A stretch of 64,000 bases of DNA from Anisodus tanguticus (Eukaryota; Streptophyta; Magnoliopsida; Solanales; Solanaceae), in the NCBI GenBank assembly GCA_034509755.1, contig CM067541.1, positions 24,434,501-24,498,500 on the forward strand. Reading direction: 5' to 3'. How positions within the stretch are numbered: the stretch's first letter is position 1; the number at the start of each line of letters is the position of its first letter. The translations under genes and the position numbers were made by a program. The notes beneath the pieces are model-generated. The model searched no databases, had not been told where the DNA came from, and worked only from the letters and a program-made list of their open reading frames with translations. Positions 58,551-64,000 of this stretch are shown one piece after another.

Positions 58551-59159
58551 TTTATTTCTAAGGCCTTGAATACTAGCAGCAAAAACCGCATGTTTTTTTA
58601 TAAAGTTGCAGCGACGTAGAAGAAGATAGTACAGAAGCCGGTTGATTATTTGCACTTTGTTGTTTGTAATACATATATACTTTTTTGCATTCAGTATGTA
58701 TGCTAGACGTAACTTCTTATTTAGTTGATTCGTGAGTTGGTTCTTCATTTGGACTTAGAGGTGGAAGTACTACTATAGAATCATAAATCGTTTCAACAAG
58801 TGTTTTACAACCGTCTACTTTAATAGTCGGATTTAATACAGCACCAATAATATAAATAGTGGGAATAGGAAAAAAATTATTTTTAAAATTTTATAAATAT
58901 TTTTTTCAATAGATGTCTTATAAGTTTGTTTTTCCATATATTCATTAAGTAACAAAAATATTAGAGCTATATAAAATAACATAGTTGAAATAGTAGGATA
59001 ATAAATACCAGAAAATTATTTAGTAGCTTAAAAAAAATTCTCTAAAAATTCAATAAGCTCTAAAAAAAATTTCCAATCATTATCTACAAGCATATCCCTT
59101 GGATTTTTATTATGGTCGTTAAATAATAAAGTTATAGGTCTTCTATAATCGTAAGCAAC

Positions 59160-59700
59160 AAGTAGTTGTTAATATAGAGAATTCCACCTAATCGCTACTT
59201 CTTCAGAAATTTTTCTATAAGGTAATCCACAACCGTGACAAATTTTTTTATACTCTTTGCGCCTTTGTATTTTATTACCTTTAAGAATAAAATTTATAGC
59301 AAATTGTATTTTATCAAGAATGTTTTCAAAAAGTTTTAGGCCATCCTTTACAACTAAGTTATAAATATGGCACACACATCTTATATAAAATGATTAGAAA
59401 AAGCTGGAGTTAATCGAACTTTTAAAAGTCTTATAGAATAATCATTAGAAATAGCATTATTTAATGTAATAGTCATAATTTTATCAATTATTTCATAATA
59501 ATCACAAACTTCATGAATATTTTGTGCAATAAAAGTTCTAGTGTGCCCATCATCAATATATCTATATGATAAAATATGTTTTTGCATAGACGAAGTCTGA
59601 TCTATCCAATGACATATAACAGTTAAATAATCATTACCGTTAGTACTACGGCCTATATCAGAAGTGAGAGTCACTTTGCCATTAAAATGATATAATGCAT
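59160..59700 (-). pseudogene. hAT transposase catalytic-region fragments
   Basis: 59381-59674 reads SDIGRSTNGNDYLTVICHWI and YRYIDDGHTRTFIAQNI. 59169-59375 reads CHIYNLVVKDGL and then IRWNSLY, matching the C-A-H-x-L-N-L-x-V-x-D-G-L and R-W-N-S motifs of hAT transposases. The two are in different frames and separated by a stop. Confidence 0.85.
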
Positions 59701-59929
59701 AACGTAAATACTATTGATATACATGTGCAAATTTAAAAACGTCTCTTATAACAGTTGTTTTAGGAAAGTCGTTAAAAGAAAGATTATACGGTTCTCTAAC
59801 GTAATGAATAAAATCATGAGAGGAAGGAAATGCAAAAGGAAAACCCTCCACCGCAACTAATTTTGCTATATTTTCCCTATCTTTGTGTTTATCATATTTA
59901 GGACCTATAATCCCCTTTGTCGTCGGGTT

Positions 59930-60509
59930 AATTCAACCTTGTACTTGGTCGGAGACACTATATGAACCTTGTCCCGAATCAGAGGGCATTGACACACCCG
60001 ATGTTTCAGCCTTGTATTGATTCCACCTAGTTGTGTGCTCGCCTTGTACATGTCTCAATAAACCTCTTGTCCCACCTTGACCTTTTTCGGTTTCAAATTA
60101 TAAACATTTTGACAAATTTTACATCCAACTACTTGATTTTCTTTGTCCCTGTCAAGAAAATATCATGCATGTGATTTTAATTTTCGTTGTTTAGGGCCTC
60201 GACTCATATTAGAGGGAATAAGATGCATTCTAGTTTCAGTTTGAGGTTGAGACTCAATCTGAGCCTGAGGTTGAGGTGCACTAGTGGGTGTATCATCTAC
60301 ATTATTGTCAAAATTAAAGTTTGGTTCAGATGCAAAATATACCTCATCATCTAATGGTATATCAATAAAAAAATAGTTTCATCTATATGAGAGAAATCAA
60401 TCAAATCATCGGGACTAGGAATAGGATTACTAGAAGAACTACGGTTACCCTTGTTACCCCTACTAGAAGAAGCACCCTTACCCTTAATCATACGTCCAAG
60501 GCGTTCCAT
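59930..60509 (-). pseudogene. hAT transposase N-terminus with BED zinc finger, frameshifted
   Basis: The ATG at 60509 starts MERLGRMIKGKGASS with a Ser/Asn-rich low-complexity head. After a frameshift the stretch DKENQVVGCKICQNVYNLKP has the Cys pair of a BED finger near 60112-60123. One more frameshift gives GTRGLLRHVQGEHTTRWN with the two His (H-x4-H) near 60037-60054. An in-frame TGA interrupts it. Confidence 0.82.
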
Positions 60510-60805
60510 TATAATTATGTAAATATATAATTAAAGTAAATAAAATTAAGTGTGATAATTAAAATTAAGTAACAATAATAATTTAAAGAAGGCGAAGGTA
60601 CCAAACGCCAACGTAACGTCGACGTGTAATCGAGGTTGAAAATTGAAACTTTGCTCGGTGGCTGATCCTCAAGCTAGTTGCCAACTTCATTCTTAATTTT
60701 TGAACTTTGATATAAATTAGAAAATAAAATATAAAATTTAGTAGGCAATGTAGAGTTGTAGAGAGAGATTAGTGAGATGGTAGGAGGATTTGTGAGAAAA
60801 ATGAA

Positions 60806-60815
60806 GTATTTATAG
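60806..60815 (-). promoter_or_regulatory. TATA box of the hAT transposase
   Basis: The minus strand reads CTATAAATAC, about 300 bp upstream of the transposase ATG. Confidence 0.4.
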
Positions 60816-60881
60816 TTGAGAAATATGGTTAACGGGAAAAATATACTAACTTAGGGGTTAAAAATAAATATTAAGGGGTTG

Positions 60882-60900
60882 GGGGGGGGGGGGGGGGGGG
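60882..60900. repeat. G homopolymer in the hAT element
   Basis: A run of about 19-20 G between GGTT and TTAT. Its exact length is doubtful. Confidence 0.85.
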
Positions 60901-60990
60901 TTATGGGGTGGGGTGCCATTTTAGCCGTTATACCCATTGCACAACGGCTAAAATCGAAAATGACAACAGTTATTTTTGCAAAGGGGGCTG

Positions 60991-61090
60991 GCGGGTCGAG
61001 ACGGGGGCAGGGTCGGGGTCGGGATAGGGGCGGGTCGAGACGAGGGCGGGGTCGGGGTCGGGATAGGGGCGGGTCGGATCGGGCGGGGGC
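60991..61090. repeat. GC-rich 39-bp subterminal tandem repeats
   Basis: GCGGGTCGAGACG-type units begin at 60991, 61030 and 61069 (period 39). Related GGGCCGGGGCGAGCCGGG sequence lies inside the other end (57720-57850). Subterminal repeats are typical transposase-binding regions of hAT elements. Confidence 0.8.
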
Positions 61091-61231
61091 GGGACGAGCC
61101 CTAGTCCCATCCCGAGTTCGAACCCCGACACCATTTATTATTATTTTTTTAAGGGGGGTCGGGGCGGGGCGGGTATCGGGACATGTCGGGTCGGGATCGG
61201 ACCGACCCGGCCACTTGGCCAGCCTTAGGTG

Positions 61232-62535
61232 ATACTGAGGCGGGGTGGAGGTGGAGGGAGAGTGGCAGAACCCAAGTTTTGGTTCAAATATTATATTTGA
61301 ACCAAAACTATTAAGTTTTGAACCCATTACCAACACTCTAGCTCCGCCTGACCCCAAATATGAAAGACCGTTTTTACCATTTTGTCGAGATTATATTGCC
61401 AAAAACTACAATTGACATGGTTCACTTGTTTAATTCCTTTCGCGTGATTCACTATTCTCCTCTAGTAGGTAAAATTGTAACCTTATTTTTCATTTCTTTC
61501 ACGTTTCTCCATTCTTATCATTGAACCTTATTGAAAGAATCCAAAGGGGGTTTATAATTAATTTATATAACATTATATTCAATATGGAACATACATAATA
61601 TATAATATTTATACATTATATTCTCACTGGAATTTTCTCGTGTTGGAAAATGATAGGAGAAAATTGCAAAATTGAGGAAGGGAGTTATCATTCAAGATAT
61701 ATTATTTCCGATGCCTTGACAAAGAGAGAGATAATTGCGGTAAGCCCAACTTATGTGTTTTACAAATAATAATCATGTTTAAATGTAGATATTTCTCGAT
61801 AATCACTTCATTGTATTTTTTAACATGCACATATTATGTCTATAGTCTCTATGTCATTAATTAGGTGGTTCAAGTTATTAATTTTTGGGTACTAAAGGAA
61901 AATATTATAAATAATTAAGCGTTATTAATTAGGTGGTTCAAGTTACATGTACTGATGGATACTACCAAAATATATGTAAGAAATGAATATCACTATTTTT
62001 TATTTCATGATTGAAAATATCATGTAGATTAAGGATAATAGTAGCATGTGTACCTCAATTATTAGTAAATTTTGACTTTGTTCCTTGTGATATTTGATTA
62101 AATACATTTACCTTTAGTTAATTGAAATGTGTGTGTTTATACCGGCTTTATGTTGAAAGTATGCTATAATTCTACTATCTTAGAAGTAACAACACTAGAT
62201 TTTCATAACATATGAGTAATTAAGTAGTATAGAACGGTTAATAATTGTAATAAATTTGTGAATATTCGTCGGCAAAGAGATCAAAAGTGTATATTTAAAT
62301 TAACTAAAAATTAAATGTGTCTAGTCAAATATTATAAGGATCAAAATAAGATATCAATAACCGAGGAACCAAAAATGTTATTAGTAATGATAGATTATCC
62401 TTACTAATTTGAAACTGTTTGTACAAAGCATAAATATTTATTACTATAATTTTTTAGACATACCAACTTTTTCAGCTTTGACGGAGCCACCATTATAGTT
62501 ACGGTTTAACTTCAATGGTGTTAACTCAATAATTT
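61232..62535. other. AT-rich intergenic stretch, no gene seen
   Basis: Short unsupported frames only. TTAATTAGGTGGTTCAAGTTA occurs twice, near 61858 and 61926. Confidence 0.5.
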
Positions 62536-62601
62536 AATATATATATATAATTATATATATATATATATATATAATATATATATATATATTATAATATAAT
62601 A
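62536..62601. repeat. AT dinucleotide microsatellite
   Basis: About 65 bp of nearly pure TA/AT repeat. Confidence 0.9.
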
Positions 62602-62704
62602 ATTTATGTTAGAACATAATAAGCACAAAGAATTATAATTTTAGAGAAATCATAAACTAAAATTTTCACTACCTCTGCTTTCCGGTAGCATAATTGATGT
62701 ATAA

Positions 62705-63060
62705 CATGTTTGACCAAACTTCTTACATTAGCTTATTTTGAAAAATATTTTTTTTAAAAAGTACTTTTGGCGAAAAATAGTTTGTGATTGGCCAATTAAT
62801 TTAAAAAACACTTTTGAGCAACAATTAGTGTTTGACCAAGCTTTTAAAAAGTGCTTCTAAGTGTATTTTTCTCAAAAAAAAATTCAAAAAAGTACTTTTG
62901 GGCAAAAACTATTTTTTTGCCTATGAAAAAATGTTTCTACTACTACCCAAAAGCACTTATTTTCTTCCAAAAGCTTGGCCAAACATCTCACCTTTTTGAA
63001 ATAAGCACTTAGTTAAAAAAATAATTATTTTTGAGGAAAAATAAACTTGGCCAATCAGGC
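62705..63060. repeat. MITE-like element (TTGACCAA / AAGTGCTTTT family)
   Basis: GTTTGACCAAACTTCTTAC on the left and CTTGGCCAATCAGGC on the right are near-inverted. In between, AAAAGTACTTTTGG, CACTTTTGAGCAACAATTAG and AAGCTTGGCCAAACATCT form multiple inverted pairs. This composition is familiar from a dispersed Solanaceae MITE family (recall only). Confidence 0.55.
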
Positions 63061-63309
63061 TAGTATGAAATTAACACCACAATCTTCTTCTTTCTTTTTC
63101 CCTTTTTTTTCCTTTTTAATTTGGGGTTGGTACAAAATAGTAAAGGAGTAGGTGCATGGAAGAGAGCATAACTTGAATTAAAAATGGAGTATGAACAAAG
63201 GAAACAAAAAAATATAAAGGAAATTAAACACTTTTTGAAAAAAAAAAATGAAGGGAACACGTTGACATAACTTACTTTTAATACGAGTACAAAACAATTG
63301 GTTAGATTT

Positions 63310-64000
63310 AGAGTCTGTTTGACAAGGTAGTTTTGAGGCCAAAATTGCTTATTTTTTAGAAAAAATATTTTTATTATTTGAGGTGTTTGGTCAATTAGTA
63401 AAACTACTTTTAAGTAAAAGCAGAAGCAATTTTTCTGCGGTTTAGAAAAAGCAAAAGCATAAATTTATTTTCTTCAAGACAAAAATATATCTACCATAAA
63501 TATATACTTACCAAGTATATCCCCCATAATCCATTAATTTCTAATTAATAATCTTTTATTTTATTTTATATTTTTGTACTGAATTTTAATTTGTGGAATG
63601 TTTTTAAAAGTTATTTTGATTGATGTTTTTTAGTATATTTAAATGACCATGTTGATATTATATCAATATTTAATTTTTTCTTTGAATTATCTATATATTA
63701 TATTAATTGAAAATTTTAATATGTACTTAAAAAAATTTAATTAAATAAAAATAAAAACTTAACTAAAGTCTTTCCTATAGATATTTAAAATAATTTCTCT
63801 CTAAAGTAATCTTAATTGTAAACGTTCATTGATGCTTGTCCATTTTGGTAATTTGACACTCAAAAGTACATTTTTAAGAAGATTAGTCAAACACAATCTG
63901 CTTATCAAAAGTATATTTCAAATGAATTAGTCAAACACAAATTGCTTCTCACTAAAATATTTTTTTCGAAAATCACTTTTAAAAAAAACACTTCTCAAAA
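63310..64000. repeat. Second MITE-like copy, running off the window
   Basis: GTCTGTTTGACAAGGTAGTT at 63313 and TTAGTCAAACACAAATTGCT, CACTTCTCAAAA near the window end are the same kind of motif as in 62705-63060, in inverted arrangement. An AT-rich stretch (63480-63800) lies between. The right end lies outside. Confidence 0.5.

Larger units (their letters stand above)
57703..61225 (-). mobile_element. hAT-type DNA transposon, degenerate (about 3.5 kb)
   Basis: The left end TAGGGGTGACTAGTGGACCG and the complement of the right end (TAAGGCTGGCCAAGTGGCCG) are imperfect inverted repeats. TAGGTG occurs just outside each (57697-57702 and 61226-61231) within 8-bp sequences that agree at six positions, as for hAT 8-bp target duplications. 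Transposase remnants run on the minus strand, and both ends are GC-rich. Confidence 0.82.

Noticed and set aside
58550..58748. N-terminal extension of the hAT dimerisation frame
   Set aside because: The residues before about 58550 do not resemble hAT transposase, and the catalytic fragments resume in other frames; it is probably translated debris or an intron.
61110..61127. GAGTTCGAACCCCGACACC as a tRNA or SINE B box
   Set aside because: It lies within the hAT GC-rich end, has no matching A box and no acceptor-stem pairing.
60851..61357. Minus-strand frame of 168 codons rich in Pro and Arg
   Set aside because: It is the translation of the GC-rich 39-bp repeats and the G homopolymer of the hAT end, with no protein motif.

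Overview
The window is repeat-rich DNA from a flowering plant, probably a dicot. The retrotransposon families, a Stowaway/Tourist-type MITE nest and two hAT-MITE-like copies near the right end look Solanaceae-like, but that placement is from recall of families, not a search. I see no intact protein-coding gene apart from one plausible first exon. Nearly everything else is LTR retrotransposon, DNA transposon or MITE, at different stages of decay.

Region 1 (1-32161) is a head-to-tail array of one degenerate Ty1/copia element. The period is about 5.35-5.46 kb: six internal regions of about 3.9-4.0 kb separated by shared LTRs of about 1.45 kb, giving LTR-internal-LTR-internal and so on. The array enters from the left edge of the window. 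Each internal region keeps scraps of gag, integrase, reverse transcriptase and RNase H in the correct order, but no usable ORF. The differences between units fall overwhelmingly at CAG/CTG trinucleotides. This looks like basecalling error at CHG-methylated cytosines in a long-read assembly rather than real divergence.

Region 2 (32162-38620) is a related copia element in the opposite orientation. The array is joined directly into its LTR, with a short microhomology. That LTR is itself split by a probable solo Gypsy LTR of about 2.6 kb (32553-35138).

Region 3 (38621-43940) contains a 5'-truncated Ale/Retrofit-like copia element. Gag, protease, integrase, RT and RNase H are readable through a few stops and frameshifts. 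It ends in a 291-bp 3' LTR that contains a long palindrome. Region 4 (43941-50640) is the least repeat-dense part. It holds a candidate first exon of a chloroplast-targeted protein on the minus strand with a TATA box, a Stowaway-like MITE carrying a Tourist-like MITE, and some low-complexity sequence.

Region 5 (50640-57290) is a minus-strand gag-only copia derivative. Its 5' LTR is split by a 5187-bp Tat/Ogre-like Gypsy element with perfect 5-bp target duplications (TACAT at 51953-51957 and 57145-57149). Region 6 (57703-61225) is a degenerate hAT transposon with BED-finger and dimerisation-domain remnants, GC-rich subterminal repeats and a probable 8-bp target duplication. The rest, to 64000, is AT-rich sequence with two MITE-like copies.

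The genes do not work together as a pathway. The layout records successive transposon insertion, tandem amplification of one copia element, and possibly assembly error inside the methylated array.
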